Positions 1 through 8,548 of a stretch of DNA of 64,000 bases are shown here, in pieces; the stretch's first letter is position 1, and every line of letters starts with the position of its first letter. The notes below the pieces were generated by a model, which saw nothing but the letters and a program-made list of their open reading frames with translations, had not been told where the DNA came from and ran no database searches. The position numbers and the translations under genes are program-made. Source of the DNA: Rhizobacter terrae (GTDB taxonomy: Bacteria; Pseudomonadota; Gammaproteobacteria; Burkholderiales; Burkholderiaceae_C); assembly GCF_003852895.1 (NCBI RefSeq), contig NZ_QUSW01000003.1:124001-188000 (forward strand), in the 5' to 3' direction.

Positions 1-116
1 ACTTCACCAAGTTCCTCGTCGGCCGCGACGGCCATGTCATCAAGCGCTACGCGCCCACCGACACGCCGGAATCGATCAAGAAGGACATCGAGGCCGCCCT
101 CGCCAAGGCCGCCTGA
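1..116 (+). CDS. Glutathione peroxidase, C-terminal end only
   Basis: Only the last 37 codons are in the window; the frame runs from base 3 and stops with TGA at 114-116. The residues [16 protein letters not shown], followed by a proline-containing loop and a closing amphipathic helix ([11 protein letters not shown]), match the end of the glutathione peroxidase fold, where the Phe-Lys-Phe strand precedes a short strand and the final helix. The family reduces hydroperoxides with glutathione or thioredoxin. The catalytic Cys, Gln and Trp lie upstream, outside the window, so activity cannot be judged. The gene ends 45 bases before the aminotransferase start, and the gap is filled by a tandem TTCACNN array. 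Confidence 0.75.
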   Translation, partial: FTKFLVGRDGHVIKRYAPTDTPESIKKDIEAALAKAA

Positions 117-127
117 AGCCGCCACGT

Positions 128-153
128 TTCACTTTTCACCCTTCACGCTTCAC
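128..153 (+). repeat. Tandem TTCACNN heptamer array (4 units)
   Basis: TTCAC starts at 128, 135, 142 and 149, an exact 7-base period with variable bases 6 and 7 of each unit. It sits between the peroxidase stop and the aminotransferase start. The same unit, in inverted arrangement, occurs between atpH and atpA at 55778-55868. Confidence 0.8.
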
Positions 154-161
154 ACCACCAC

Positions 162-1355
162 ATGTTTCAGCATCTCGACCCCTACGCCGGCGACCCCATC
201 CTCTCGCTCAACGAGGCCTACGGCAACGACCCACGCCCGCACAAGATCAACCTGTCCATCGGCATCTACTTCGACGATGCCAACCACATCCCCGTGCTGG
301 GGTGCGTGAAGGAAGCCGAGGCGCAGCTGCTGGCCGAGGGCGCGGCCAAGCCCTACCTGCCCATCGAAGGTGCGCCGGCCTGCCGCCGCGAAGTGCAGAA
401 GCTGCTGTTCGGCGCCGAGCACGAGGCGGTGAAGAGCGGACGCATTGCCACGCTGCAGACGGTGGGCTCCAGCGGCGGCCTGAAAGTGGGCGCCGATTTC
501 CTCAAGCGCTGGTTCCCGGCCAGCCAGGTGTGGGTGAGCGACCCGACCTGGGACAACCACCGCGCGATGTTCGAAGGCTCCGGCCTCACGGTGAACACCT
601 ACCCGTACTACGACGCGGCCACCGGCGGCCTGAAGTTCGACGCCATGCTCGCCGCGCTGCGCACGCTGCCGGCCAGGAGCATCGTGCTGCTGCACGCCTG
701 CTGCCACAACCCGACGGGCGTGGACCTCACGCCTGAGCAGTGGAAGGCGCTCATCCCCGTGCTGCGCGAGCGCGAGCTGCTGCCCTACCTGGACCTGGCC
801 TACCAGGGCTACGGCGACGGCATCGACGAAGACGCCTTCGCGGTGCGCGAGCTGGCCAGTTCCGGGCTGTCGTTCTTCATCGCGAATTCCTTCTCCAAGA
901 GCATGAGCCTGTACGGCGAGCGCGCCGGCGCCCTGAGCGTGGTGTGCCCGAGCGCGGCCGAAGCCGAGCTGGTGCTGGGCCAGCTCAAGGCCACCGTGCG
1001 CCGCAACTATTCGAGCCCGCCCATCCACGCCGGCCTGGTGGTGGCCAAGGTGCTGTCCGAACCCAAGCTGCGTGCGGCCTGGGAGGCGGACGTGGCCGCG
1101 ATGCGCGAGCGCATCCTCGCGATGCGCAAGGCCCTGCACGGCGTGCTGAGCAAGAAGCTGCCGGGCCGCAACTTCGACTACTTCCTGACCCAGCGCGGCA
1201 TGTTCAGCTACACCGGGCTGACGGCCGCCCAGGTGGACCGCCTGCGCGAGGAGCATGCGGTCTACCTCGTGCGCTCGGGACGGATGTGCGTGGCGGGACT
1301 GAATACCCGCAATGTGGAAGCCACGGCTGTGGCAATGGCGGCGGTGCTGGCCTGA
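162..1355 (+). CDS. tyrB: Aromatic-amino-acid / aspartate aminotransferase (class I, subgroup I-alpha)
   Basis: A 397-residue PLP enzyme, the usual length of TyrB/AspC. It transfers the amino group between aromatic amino acids or aspartate and 2-oxoglutarate in the cytoplasm. Visible signatures are NPTG at about 183-186, the cofactor-binding segment DLAYQGYGDG near 211, and SFSKSMSLYGERAG with the Schiff-base lysine at about 246. The start gives the standard MFQHLDPYAGDPI N-terminus of the family. TyrB and AspC cannot be separated by eye, so substrate preference is inferred. It is followed by a hairpin at 1369-1391 and is probably monocistronic. Confidence 0.85.
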   Translation: MFQHLDPYAGDPILSLNEAYGNDPRPHKINLSIGIYFDDANHIPVLGCVKEAEAQLLAEGAAKPYLPIEGAPACRREVQKLLFGAEHEAVKSGRIATLQTVGSSGGLKVGADFLKRWFPASQVWVSDPTWDNHRAMFEGSGLTVNTYPYYDAATGGLKFDAMLAALRTLPARSIVLLHACCHNPTGVDLTPEQWKALIPVLRERELLPYLDLAYQGYGDGIDEDAFAVRELASSGLSFFIANSFSKSMSLYGERAGALSVVCPSAAEAELVLGQLKATVRRNYSSPPIHAGLVVAKVLSEPKLRAAWEADVAAMRERILAMRKALHGVLSKKLPGRNFDYFLTQRGMFSYTGLTAAQVDRLREEHAVYLVRSGRMCVAGLNTRNVEATAVAMAAVLA

Positions 1356-1368
1356 CGGGTGCCCGGTT

Positions 1369-1391
1369 GCAGCCGGCTACAAACCGGCTGC
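1369..1391 (+). terminator. Hairpin after tyrB, probable terminator
   Basis: A perfect 8-base stem (GCAGCCGG / CCGGCTGC) with a 7-base loop, 13 bases after the tyrB stop. It is followed by CCCTCTT rather than a clean T run, so it is a weak or factor-assisted terminator at best. Confidence 0.45.
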
Positions 1392-1460
1392 CCCTCTTGC
1401 ATCCAGTTGGACGCCCCCGGCGTATCTTTCGCCGCGAGCCGAGATTTCTCGCAGGTGCCG

Positions 1461-1490
1461 TGTAAGAAGTCCGCGGCCCCGGCGACATAA
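1461..1490 (+). promoter_or_regulatory. Candidate ECF-sigma-type promoter of the bufferin operon
   Basis: TGTAAG at 1461-1466 and CGACATAA at 1483-1490 are 16 bases apart, the spacing typical of ECF sigma factors. Known bufferin operons in Caulobacter are under an ECF sigma factor with a GTAAC-like -35. The assignment rests on this resemblance only; about 90 bases of leader would follow. No ECF sigma or anti-sigma gene is in the window. Confidence 0.3.
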
Positions 1491-1581
1491 CACTCGCAAG
1501 CTCCAAGGTGACATTCATCGAACCGGTGCCTGCAACCTTGCTGAATCAAGCGTCCAACCAACTTTTCAAGAGGAAATCATC

Positions 1582-1842
1582 ATGCTGAACCAACTCAAGT
1601 CGGGCGTTGCCCTCGCCTCCGCCGCTGCCGCCCTGTTCGCCGTGACCGCCAGCGTGTCCACGCAAGTCCAGGCTGCCGACGAAGCCACCGTGAAGTGCGC
1701 CGGCGTCAACACCTGCAAGGGCACCTCCGAGTGCGCCACCGCCAAGAGCGGCTGCAAGGGCCAGAACGGCTGCAAGGGCCAAGGCTGGGTCAGCAAGACC
1801 GCCACCGAGTGCAAGGCCGCCGGCGGCACCGTCCTGAAGTAA
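1582..1842 (+). CDS. bufA2: BufA2-type bufferin precursor (six-cysteine, secreted)
   Basis: An 86-residue precursor of a ribosomally made, post-translationally modified copper-binding peptide. Residues 1-31 form a Sec signal peptide (Lys-6, a hydrophobic core, then TQVQA before the cut). The mature part carries six cysteines at 39, 45, 51, 58, 64 and 77 in a Gly/Lys-rich setting (CKGTSEC, CKGQNGCKGQG), the pattern of the 6/12-Cys bufferin family rather than the four-Cys DUF2282 family. In characterised bufferins an MNIO enzyme converts Cys residues to thiooxazoles that bind copper. The start is supported by AAGAGGAA at 1568-1575. A terminator follows at 1886-1918, then the maturase gene. That modification occurs here is inferred from the neighbours. 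Confidence 0.85.
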   Translation: MLNQLKSGVALASAAAALFAVTASVSTQVQAADEATVKCAGVNTCKGTSECATAKSGCKGQNGCKGQGWVSKTATECKAAGGTVLK

Positions 1843-1885
1843 TCCTGGTTTCAGCCAGGGAAGTCTCCAAGAGCGACCAGAAGTT

Positions 1886-1918
1886 CCGGCGCGTGGCCCA
1901 GTCCCGCGCCGGCTTTTT
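1886..1918 (+). terminator. Intrinsic terminator between bufA and bufB
   Basis: The arms CCGGCGCG (1886-1893) and CGCGCCGG (1905-1912) pair perfectly around an 11-base loop, followed by CTTTTT at 1913-1918. It lies 43 bases after the bufA stop and 23 before the bufB start. Partial read-through would make precursor mRNA exceed maturase mRNA, as is common in RiPP operons. Confidence 0.8.
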
Positions 1919-1941
1919 GCATTTCAACTGACACTTCCGAG

Positions 1942-2775
1942 ATGAGCGCCCTCACCGGTTTCGGCCTCGGGCTTCGCACCGAGCATTACGCCGACTTCGT
2001 GGACCACAAGCCGCGCGTGGACTGGCTGGAGGTCATCTCCGAGAACTACATGGTGCCCGGCGGCAAGCCGCTGCACTACCTGGACACCATCCGCCGCGAT
2101 CACCCGATGGTGATGCACGGCGTGTCGCTGTCCATCGGCTCATCCGATGAGCTGAACCTCGGCTACCTGCGCGACCTGAAGGCGCTGGCCGACCGCATCC
2201 AGCCGGCGTGGATCTCCGACCACCTGTGTTGGACCGGCGTGGACCACCACAACCTGCATGACCTGCTGCCCATGCCCTACACCGAGGAAGCCTTGCAGCA
2301 CCTCGTGCGGCGGGTGTCGCAGGTGCAGGACGTCCTCGGCCGCCGGCTGCTGCTGGAGAACGTGTCCAGCTACGTGGCATTTGCCGGCGACGAGATGAGC
2401 GAGTGGGAATTCATTGCCGAGCTCGCGAAGCGCGCCGACTGCGAGCTGCTGCTGGACGTGAACAACGTCTACGTGTCCAGCCGCAACCACGGCTTCGACC
2501 CGAAGCGCTTCATCGACGCGATGCCGCGCGAGCGGGTGCGGCAGATCCACCTCGCCGGCCACGAGGACAACGGCACCCACGTGATCGACACCCACGACCA
2601 CCCGGTGTGCGATGCGGTGTGGGACCTGTACGGCCACACCGTACGCCGGCTGGGCGCGGTGCCGACGATGATCGAACGCGACGACAACATCCCGTCGCTG
2701 GATGAACTGCTGGCCGAGCTGGACGTGGCACGGCGCATCCAGGCCGAGGCCTTGGCTGCCGAGGTCACGGCATGA
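1942..2775 (+). CDS. bufB: Bufferin maturase, MNIO family (DUF692)
   Basis: A 277-residue multinuclear non-heme iron-dependent oxidative enzyme of the DUF692 TIM-barrel family, which includes MbnB, TglH and BufB. Visible family motifs are HGVSLSIG at 59-66, ISDHLCW at 91-97, LLLENVSSY at 136-144, [12 protein letters not shown] at 169-180, QIHLAGH at 201-207 and DTHDH at 216-220; these strands carry the His, Asp, Glu and Asn iron ligands in known members. It is expected to oxidise cysteines of the BufA precursor before export. Its last codons overlap the start of bufC (ATGA), so the two subunits are translationally coupled. Confidence 0.9.
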   Translation: MSALTGFGLGLRTEHYADFVDHKPRVDWLEVISENYMVPGGKPLHYLDTIRRDHPMVMHGVSLSIGSSDELNLGYLRDLKALADRIQPAWISDHLCWTGVDHHNLHDLLPMPYTEEALQHLVRRVSQVQDVLGRRLLLENVSSYVAFAGDEMSEWEFIAELAKRADCELLLDVNNVYVSSRNHGFDPKRFIDAMPRERVRQIHLAGHEDNGTHVIDTHDHPVCDAVWDLYGHTVRRLGAVPTMIERDDNIPSLDELLAELDVARRIQAEALAAEVTA

Positions 2776-3557
2776 ACACCCTGGCCGAACAGCAGCGCGC
2801 GATGCAGCGCGCCATCACCACCCGGCAGGACGCAGGCGGCCTGCTTCGCGGCCTGCGCGGCGAGCCGCCGATGCTGCGCATCTACCAGCATGCCTACGAG
2901 GTGCGCCTCGTGGCGGCATTGCGCGACAACTTCGGCGTGCTGCCGCAGGTGATGGGCGACGAGGCTTTCGACACATTGGCCCGCGCCTACGTCGAGGCCC
3001 ACCCCTCGCAGTTCCCGTCGATCCGCTGGTTCGGCGACGAGCTGCCGGCTTTCATGGCCGCGCACGAGGACCTGGTGCCGCACCCGGCGCTGGTCGACCT
3101 GGCCCGCATGGAGTGGGCGCTGCGTGGCGCCTTCGACGCCGCCGACGGCACGCCCATCGATGCGGGTGCACTGGCTGCGATCGCACCTGAGCAGTGGGCG
3201 GACCTGGTGTTCACTGCGCTGCCCAGCGTCCATTTGCTTCCCATGCACTGGGCGGTGGAGCCGGTGTGGCGCGCCCTGCAATCCGTGGACGAGGGCGAGG
3301 AGCCCGAGCTGCCCGAGCCTGTCGAACATGCCCACGCCCTGCTCGTGTGGCGACAAGGTTTGGAGAACCGCTGGCGTTCGCTGGAGGTCGCCCAGGCCGA
3401 CCTGCTGCAGGCGGCGCTGGACGGCGCGGACTTCGGCCGCCTGTGCGAGCTGGCCGCGACGCAGGCGGGCGACGACCAGGCCGCTCAGGTGGCCGTCCAG
3501 GCCTTGCAATCGTGGCTGGCGGACGGATTGCTGCTCGGCACGCGCGTGGCCGACTGA
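2772..3557 (+). CDS. bufC: Bufferin maturase partner protein (DUF2063)
   Basis: A 261-residue protein of the DUF2063 family, the usual partner of DUF692 enzymes; by analogy with MbnC and TglI it presents the precursor to the iron enzyme. The N-terminal half has the family pattern ([20 protein letters not shown] near 36-56, then [20 protein letters not shown] near 75-95). The C-terminal half is more variable. The start overlaps the bufB stop by four bases. No DoxX-type bufD follows: the next gene is convergent, its stop only 8 bases away, so the operon ends here as A-B-C. Confidence 0.85.
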   Translation: MNTLAEQQRAMQRAITTRQDAGGLLRGLRGEPPMLRIYQHAYEVRLVAALRDNFGVLPQVMGDEAFDTLARAYVEAHPSQFPSIRWFGDELPAFMAAHEDLVPHPALVDLARMEWALRGAFDAADGTPIDAGALAAIAPEQWADLVFTALPSVHLLPMHWAVEPVWRALQSVDEGEEPELPEPVEHAHALLVWRQGLENRWRSLEVAQADLLQAALDGADFGRLCELAATQAGDDQAAQVAVQALQSWLADGLLLGTRVAD

Positions 3558-3565
3558 CCCCGACG

Positions 3566-4186
3566 TCACGCCGCCAGCTCGATGTGGCCGGCGATGGCAA
3601 TCCCCTCGCCCAGGGCTTCATGGGTGGCGACGATCCAGACGCGCAGGCCCTCGCTCGCGTGCCGGGCCAGGCTGGACCGCAGGTGCATCAACGAGGCCGC
3701 GTCCAAGGCATTCAGCGGCTCGTCCAGCAGCGTGACCGGCGTGCCGGCGCACAGCGCCGCCGTCAGCCAGGTCTTGCGCTGCGTGCCGGTGGACAGCGTA
3801 CGCAGCGGCGAATGCAGGTGCGGCGCCAGCCCGAAGCCGGCGATGTGATGCGCCATCGCCGCGTCGTCCCAGCCCGCATACAGCCCTCGGATGAACGCGA
3901 AATACTCCTGCGGCGAGAGATGGTCGAAGGCCACCGGCCCCGGCCCGCACCAGAAGACGCGCCGGCGGTAGTCCATCGGTTGCGTTTCCTGCACCACGCC
4001 CTCCACGGCCACCTGCCCGGCCGCCGGGCGCAAGGCGCCGGCCAGGAGCTTGAGCAGCGTCGACTTCCCGCTGCCGTTGCCGCCGCGCAGCCAGGTGAGC
4101 CCGCTGCCGAATGCCGCGGACCAGCCGTCGAACATCGGCCGGTCGCCGTACGAGAAGCTCAGGTCGCGCACCTGCAGTTCGGTCAT
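3566..4186 (-). CDS. ABC transporter ATP-binding subunit
   Basis: A 206-residue ABC ATPase. Walker A is GGNGSGKST at 35-43, the signature motif is the variant LSTGTQRK at 131-138 instead of LSGGQ, and Walker B ends LLDEP at 153-157, with a switch His in VATHE. Length and the absence of a binding protein gene suggest an exporter of the CcmA-like or ABC-2 type. The chosen ATG overlaps the stop of the upstream permease gene by four bases; a longer reading is open upstream but overlaps the permease completely. The exported substrate is unknown. Confidence 0.85.
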   Translation of the reverse strand: MTELQVRDLSFSYGDRPMFDGWSAAFGSGLTWLRGGNGSGKSTLLKLLAGALRPAAGQVAVEGVVQETQPMDYRRRVFWCGPGPVAFDHLSPQEYFAFIRGLYAGWDDAAMAHHIAGFGLAPHLHSPLRTLSTGTQRKTWLTAALCAGTPVTLLDEPLNALDAASLMHLRSSLARHASEGLRVWIVATHEALGEGIAIAGHIELAA

Positions 4187-5313
4187 GCCAGGATCACCTC
4201 GGAAGCCAGGGACAGGATCAGCACCAGCGTGAACAGCCATTGGCTGACGCGGTGCGCGGGGTCGGTGGGGCGGTGACCGGACGGCTGCGTCGTGAGCAGC
4301 ACCTGGACGGCCGAGCCGGCCAGAAGCACGGACATGAACGCCGCAAGCACACCGGGGCGCAAGGCGCGCGGCTGGTTCATCAGCGCGGCCGTGCACAGCG
4401 CCTGCGCCATCAGTTGCGGAACCACCACCGCCAACCGCCGCGCGAGCAGCAGGCGGCGCGGCGAGACCGGCAGCGCAGCAGCGTGCAGGTGCAAGGGCGC
4501 CAGCTCCTGGCTGGCCAACACGCTGAGCCGCGAGGTGAGCATGAAGGCCGCGGCGCCGAAGCCCGCCAGCCACCAGGACGCCCAGCCCGGCCATGCCACC
4601 ATCGCCAGGCAAGGAACGCCGAGCGCGATCAGCACCAGGACCATCATCCGCCCGGTGCGTTGAGCGGGTCCGCGCCACAAGGGCAGCATGGCCAGCGCCG
4701 TGAGCGGCGTCATGGCGCGGCGCCATCCACGCCGGCTGCGCCGCGTGCCAGCCGGCCTGGCAGGCGACACCCGGCGCATCGCGCCCAGGATGAGCACGCC
4801 CCAGGCCACCGACAAGCCCATGGACAGGCCCAGCCCGGCAAGCGCCTCCACCCAGCCGTGGTGCATCCACGCCGGCGAGCGAGCCAGCCACACCAGCACG
4901 CCCGCTGCGTAGATGGCGAACAGCGGCGCCAGTCCCAGCACGACCACCAGCAGATCGGCACGGCGCCGCTCACGCGGTGCGATGGGCAGGGCGTTCTCCG
5001 ACTCCATCCATGCGCGCTGCCAAAGTACCGGCCGCAGGCCCCAGATCGCCACCGCACCCACCATCGAATGCGCGAGACCGGTGAGCAGCACCGATGCCAT
5101 GCTGACCTGCGTCGCCTGCAACAGCGGAAACACCGACCACGCCGTCATGGCAGACATCGCCGCCAGCGCACCATTGCCTGCGCTGCCCAGCACCAGCAGG
5201 CCCACGACGATGTAGACCTGCCAGCGCTTGAGCAGCTCCACGAGCGCGCGCAGGCTGGCCTGCAGCCGCACCTGCACGTAGCCGCGAGGCGGCGCCAGGG
5301 CACTCAGATGCAT
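4183..5313 (-). CDS. ABC transporter permease-like membrane protein
   Basis: A 376-residue polytopic membrane protein with about eight or nine hydrophobic segments and a central basic loop (RPAGTRRSRRGWRR). It is directly coupled to the ATP-binding gene (ATGA overlap at 4183-4186), so it is most likely the membrane part of the same exporter. I do not recognise a named permease family. The Met at 5313 is preferred: upstream codons read through the end of the SDR gene. It overlaps the SDR stop by 10 bases, so the four minus-strand genes from 7528 down to 3566 look like one transcript. Confidence 0.7.
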   Translation of the reverse strand: MHLSALAPPRGYVQVRLQASLRALVELLKRWQVYIVVGLLVLGSAGNGALAAMSAMTAWSVFPLLQATQVSMASVLLTGLAHSMVGAVAIWGLRPVLWQRAWMESENALPIAPRERRRADLLVVVLGLAPLFAIYAAGVLVWLARSPAWMHHGWVEALAGLGLSMGLSVAWGVLILGAMRRVSPARPAGTRRSRRGWRRAMTPLTALAMLPLWRGPAQRTGRMMVLVLIALGVPCLAMVAWPGWASWWLAGFGAAAFMLTSRLSVLASQELAPLHLHAAALPVSPRRLLLARRLAVVVPQLMAQALCTAALMNQPRALRPGVLAAFMSVLLAGSAVQVLLTTQPSGHRPTDPAHRVSQWLFTLVLILSLASEVILA

Positions 5314-6050
5314 CGTCCGCCGTCGACTTCCATCGCCACGCCGGTGATCATCGACGCTTCGTCGCTGCACAGGAAGCAGGCGGCGTTGCCCAGGTCTTCC
5401 GGCGTGGAGAAGCGGCCGATGGGAATGGTCGAGAGGAACTTCGCGCGCATCTGCGGCGTGTCCTCGCCCATGAAGGTCTTGAGCAGCGGCGTCTCGCCCG
5501 CCACCGGGTTCAGCGCATTCACGCGGATGCCGAAGGGCGCGAGCTCCACCGCCATCGCCCGCGTGGCGGTGATGACCCAGCCCTTGCTCGCGTTGTACCA
5601 GGCCAGCCGCGGCCGCGGACTCACGCCGGCGGTGCTCGCGATGTTGAGGATGACGCCCTTCTTCGCCGCCTTGAAGCGCGGCACCGCCTCGCGCGCAGCG
5701 AGGTAGATGGATTTCACGTTGACGGCGAGGATCTTGTCGAACTCGTCCTCGGGCAGGCCTTCCAGCGCCTGCGGCAGATGGCCGATGCCGGCGTTGTTGA
5801 CGAGGATGTCCAGCGTGCCGAAGCGCTCGTGAGCGGCATCGACCATGGCCTTCACGTCAGCGGAGAGGGTCACGTCGCAGCGCAGCCACTGCGCGCCGGT
5901 GGCCTCGGCCACGCGCCTCGCGTTGGCTTCGTCGCAGTCGGCGATCAGCACCTTCGCGCCCTCGGCAGCGAACTTGCGCACGATGCCTTCGCCGAAACCG
6001 GAACCGCCGCCGGTGACGATGGCGGCCTTGCCGGCGAGTCTGGATGTCAT
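5304..6050 (-). CDS. Short-chain dehydrogenase/reductase (3-oxoacyl-ACP-reductase-like)
   Basis: A 248-residue classical SDR. The NAD(P) motif TGGGSGFG is at 13-20, NNAG at 85-88, and the catalytic Ser139, Tyr152 and Lys156 (YNASK) are present. Asp39 after the second strand (IADCD) favours NAD over NADP. The C-terminus GVAMEVDGGRCI is typical. The gene begins 17 bases after the stop of the aldehyde dehydrogenase gene, so the pair probably oxidises an alcohol to an aldehyde to an acid in sequence. The substrate is not evident. Confidence 0.85.
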   Translation of the reverse strand: MTSRLAGKAAIVTGGGSGFGEGIVRKFAAEGAKVLIADCDEANARRVAEATGAQWLRCDVTLSADVKAMVDAAHERFGTLDILVNNAGIGHLPQALEGLPEDEFDKILAVNVKSIYLAAREAVPRFKAAKKGVILNIASTAGVSPRPRLAWYNASKGWVITATRAMAVELAPFGIRVNALNPVAGETPLLKTFMGEDTPQMRAKFLSTIPIGRFSTPEDLGNAACFLCSDEASMITGVAMEVDGGRCI

Positions 6051-6067
6051 GGGATGTGTCTCCTGCA

Positions 6068-7528
6068 TCAGCCGTGGTGGATGGCCACGGTCTTCAAGCT
6101 CGAAAAGCCGTACAGCGCCTCGAAGCCTTTCTCGCGGCCGTGCCCCGAGCGCTTCACGCCGCCGAAGGGCAGCTCCACGCCGCCGCCCGCACCGTAGTTG
6201 TTGATGAAGACCTGCCCGCACTTCAGCGCACGCGCCATGCGCAGCTGCCGGCCGCCGTCGCGCGTCCACACGGCGGCCACGAGGCCGTAGTCGGTGCCGT
6301 TGGCGATGCGCACGGCATCGGCCTCGGCGTCGAAGGGGATCAGCACCTGCACCGGGCCGAAGATCTCTTCCTGGGCGAGGCCATGCGACTCGGGCACGTC
6401 GGCCACCAGCGTGGGCCGCACGTAGTAGCCGCCGGCCGGTGCATCGGGCACGAGTTCCGCCTGTGCCGCGATGGGCAGCCCGCTGTCGCGCGCCACCGCG
6501 AGGTAATGCGACACGATGCCGTGCTGGCGCCGGGAGATGACCGGCCCCACGTCCAGGTCGGACAGCGCCGGCCCGACGCGCAGCGCACGATAGCGCTCGG
6601 CCATGCGACGCATCACCTCGTCGTACACGCCGCGCTGCACCACGATGCGCGACGCCGCCGAACAGGTCTGCCCCGCGTTCTGGATGCCCGCGTTCACGAG
6701 GTAGGGCAAGGCGGCATCGAGGTCCGCATCGTCGAACACGATCTGCGGGCTCTTGCCGCCCAGCTCCAGCGTCACGGGAATGGTGTGCTTCGCGGCGGCT
6801 GCCTGCACCAGCGATCCGGTCGCCACCGAGCCGGTGAACGAGATGTGGTCGATGCCGCCATGCGCCGACAAGGCCGCGCCGGCTTCCTCACCCAGGCCCG
6901 TCACCACGTTGAGCGCACCCGGCGGCAAGCCGGCCTGCTGCGCGATGCGTGCGAAGGCCAGCACGGTCAGGCAGGCCTCCTCCGCCGGCTTGAGCACGCA
7001 GGCATTGCCCATGGCCAGCGCCGCACCCACGCTGCGGCCGACGATCTGCATCGGGTAGTTCCACGGCACGATGTGCGCCGTGACGCCATGGGGCTCGCGC
7101 CAGGTGAGCGCGGTGAAGCCGGCCTGGTAGGGCAGCGTGTCGCCATGCACCTTGTCGGCCGCGCCGCCGTAGAACTCCAGGTAGCGCGCAAGGGCCAGCG
7201 CATCGCCGCGGCCTTGCCTGAGCGGCTTGCCGACGTCCAGTGCCTCGAGCCTGGCGAGTTCGTCGGCATGCTCGATGACGGCACGGCCCACGGCACTGAG
7301 CACGCGGCCGCGCTCCGTGGCCGTCATGCGGCCCCAGGCACCGTGGTCCAGCGCGTGGCGGGCGGCAGCCACGGCGGCATCGACGTCCTCGGCGCCGCCG
7401 CGTGCGATGTTCGCCAGCACGCTGCCGTCCGACGGGTTGCTCAGGGGCAGCGTGTCACCGCCAGCCGCATCGCGCCAGGCGTCGCCGATGAGCATCAGCC
7501 GCGGGTCGAAGGGAATGTTCGAGATCAT
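6068..7528 (-). CDS. NAD-dependent aldehyde dehydrogenase
   Basis: A 486-residue member of the ALDH superfamily. The substrate/cofactor segment IVPWNYP is at 153-159, the general base Glu255 in LELGGKS, and the catalytic Cys289 in NAGQTCSAASR; the closing motif is PFGGVKRSGHGREKG. It converts an aldehyde to the acid in the cytoplasm. It is the first gene of a minus-strand run that includes the SDR, and is divergent from the peptide-transporter operon with only about 70 bases between them. It could act on aminoaldehydes or aldehydes derived from the imported compound, but this is inference. Confidence 0.9.
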   Translation of the reverse strand: MISNIPFDPRLMLIGDAWRDAAGGDTLPLSNPSDGSVLANIARGGAEDVDAAVAAARHALDHGAWGRMTATERGRVLSAVGRAVIEHADELARLEALDVGKPLRQGRGDALALARYLEFYGGAADKVHGDTLPYQAGFTALTWREPHGVTAHIVPWNYPMQIVGRSVGAALAMGNACVLKPAEEACLTVLAFARIAQQAGLPPGALNVVTGLGEEAGAALSAHGGIDHISFTGSVATGSLVQAAAAKHTIPVTLELGGKSPQIVFDDADLDAALPYLVNAGIQNAGQTCSAASRIVVQRGVYDEVMRRMAERYRALRVGPALSDLDVGPVISRRQHGIVSHYLAVARDSGLPIAAQAELVPDAPAGGYYVRPTLVADVPESHGLAQEEIFGPVQVLIPFDAEADAVRIANGTDYGLVAAVWTRDGGRQLRMARALKCGQVFINNYGAGGGVELPFGGVKRSGHGREKGFEALYGFSSLKTVAIHHG

Positions 7529-7636
7529 CGACGGGCTCCCGCGCGGCAGACGTCGCCGCGTTTTGAGACATGATATTCACACCTCACCGGGGATGCCGCC
7601 ATCAGCCTCTTCCTCATCAAACGCCTGCTCACCTTC

Positions 7637-8548
7637 GTGCTGACGCTGTTGGCCGCGTCGGTGGTGATCTTCGCGGTGCTGGACGTGCTGCCGGGCAACG
7701 TCGCCGAGGTGATGCTGGGCGAGAGCGCGACCCCGGAGTCACTGAAGGCCCTGAGCGCCAAGCTGGGCCTGGACCGGCCGCCCACCGAACGCTACGCCGC
7801 CTGGATGCGCGGACTCGCCCACGGCGACATGGGCAACAGCCAGTCCTACGACTCGCCGGTGGCCGATCTGGTCAAGGAACGCGCGCTCGTCACCGTGCCG
7901 CTGGCGGTGATGGCCATGGCGCTGACCACCGTGATCGCGCTCGCCCTGGGCCTGTACGCCGCATCGCGCCACAACCGGTTGGGCGACGTGTCGGTGATGG
8001 TCGCCAGCCAGGTGGGCATCGCGTTGCCGAATTTCTGGTTCGGCATCCTGCTGAGCCTGGTCTTCGCGGTGCAGCTGCGCTGGTTCTCCGCCGGCGGCTT
8101 CCCAGGGTGGGAGGACAGCGTGCTCGATGCATTGAAGGCGCTGGTGCTGCCTGCCGTCGCGCTGGCTGCGGTGCAGGCGGCCATCCTCGCTCGCATCACG
8201 CGGTCTGCCGTGCTGGACGTGCTGCGCGAAGACTTCGTGCGCACTGCCCGCGCCAAGGGCCTGAGCCGCCGCCAGGTGCTGTGGGGCCACGTGCTGCGCA
8301 ATGCCTTCGTGCCGGTGCTGACGGTGATGGGTCTGCAGTTCGCCAACCTGCTGACGGGCACGGTCATCATCGAGCGGGTGTTCAGCCTGCCGGGCCTGGG
8401 GCGGCTGGTGTTCGAAGCCATCGCCAACCGCGACCTGATCGTCGTGCGCAACGTGGTGATGCTGTTCGCGGGCGCGGTGATCCTCATCAACTTCGTGGTG
8501 GACGTGCTGTATGCCGTCGTCGATCCGCGGCTGAGGAGGCACGCATGA
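7637..8548 (+). CDS. Peptide/oligopeptide ABC transporter permease (DppB/OppB type)
   Basis: The first inner-membrane permease of a peptide-class importer: six hydrophobic segments, a periplasmic region with LGLDRPPTERYAAWMRG, and the ATPase-contacting loop DFVRTARAKGLSRRQVLWGHVLRNA near 200-225. The first standard start in this frame is GTG 7637, but the family-typical N-terminus (ISLFLIKRLLTF) continues in frame back to an ATC codon at 7601, preceded by GGGGAT. The GTG start would remove the front half of the first membrane helix, so the real start may be 7601. It overlaps the next permease by four bases. Confidence 0.85.
   Translation: MLTLLAASVVIFAVLDVLPGNVAEVMLGESATPESLKALSAKLGLDRPPTERYAAWMRGLAHGDMGNSQSYDSPVADLVKERALVTVPLAVMAMALTTVIALALGLYAASRHNRLGDVSVMVASQVGIALPNFWFGILLSLVFAVQLRWFSAGGFPGWEDSVLDALKALVLPAVALAAVQAAILARITRSAVLDVLREDFVRTARAKGLSRRQVLWGHVLRNAFVPVLTVMGLQFANLLTGTVIIERVFSLPGLGRLVFEAIANRDLIVVRNVVMLFAGAVILINFVVDVLYAVVDPRLRRHA

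Noticed and set aside
128-153. cre-tag upstream of tyrB
   Set aside because: TTCAC units here are 7 bases apart (or 14), not the 11-base step of TTCAC-N6-TTCAC.
1582-3557. Methanobactin biosynthesis locus
   Set aside because: The DUF692 and DUF2063-type pair resembles MbnB/MbnC, but the precursor is a long six-Cys secreted peptide, not an MbnA-like one, and no MbnT or MbnP genes occur.
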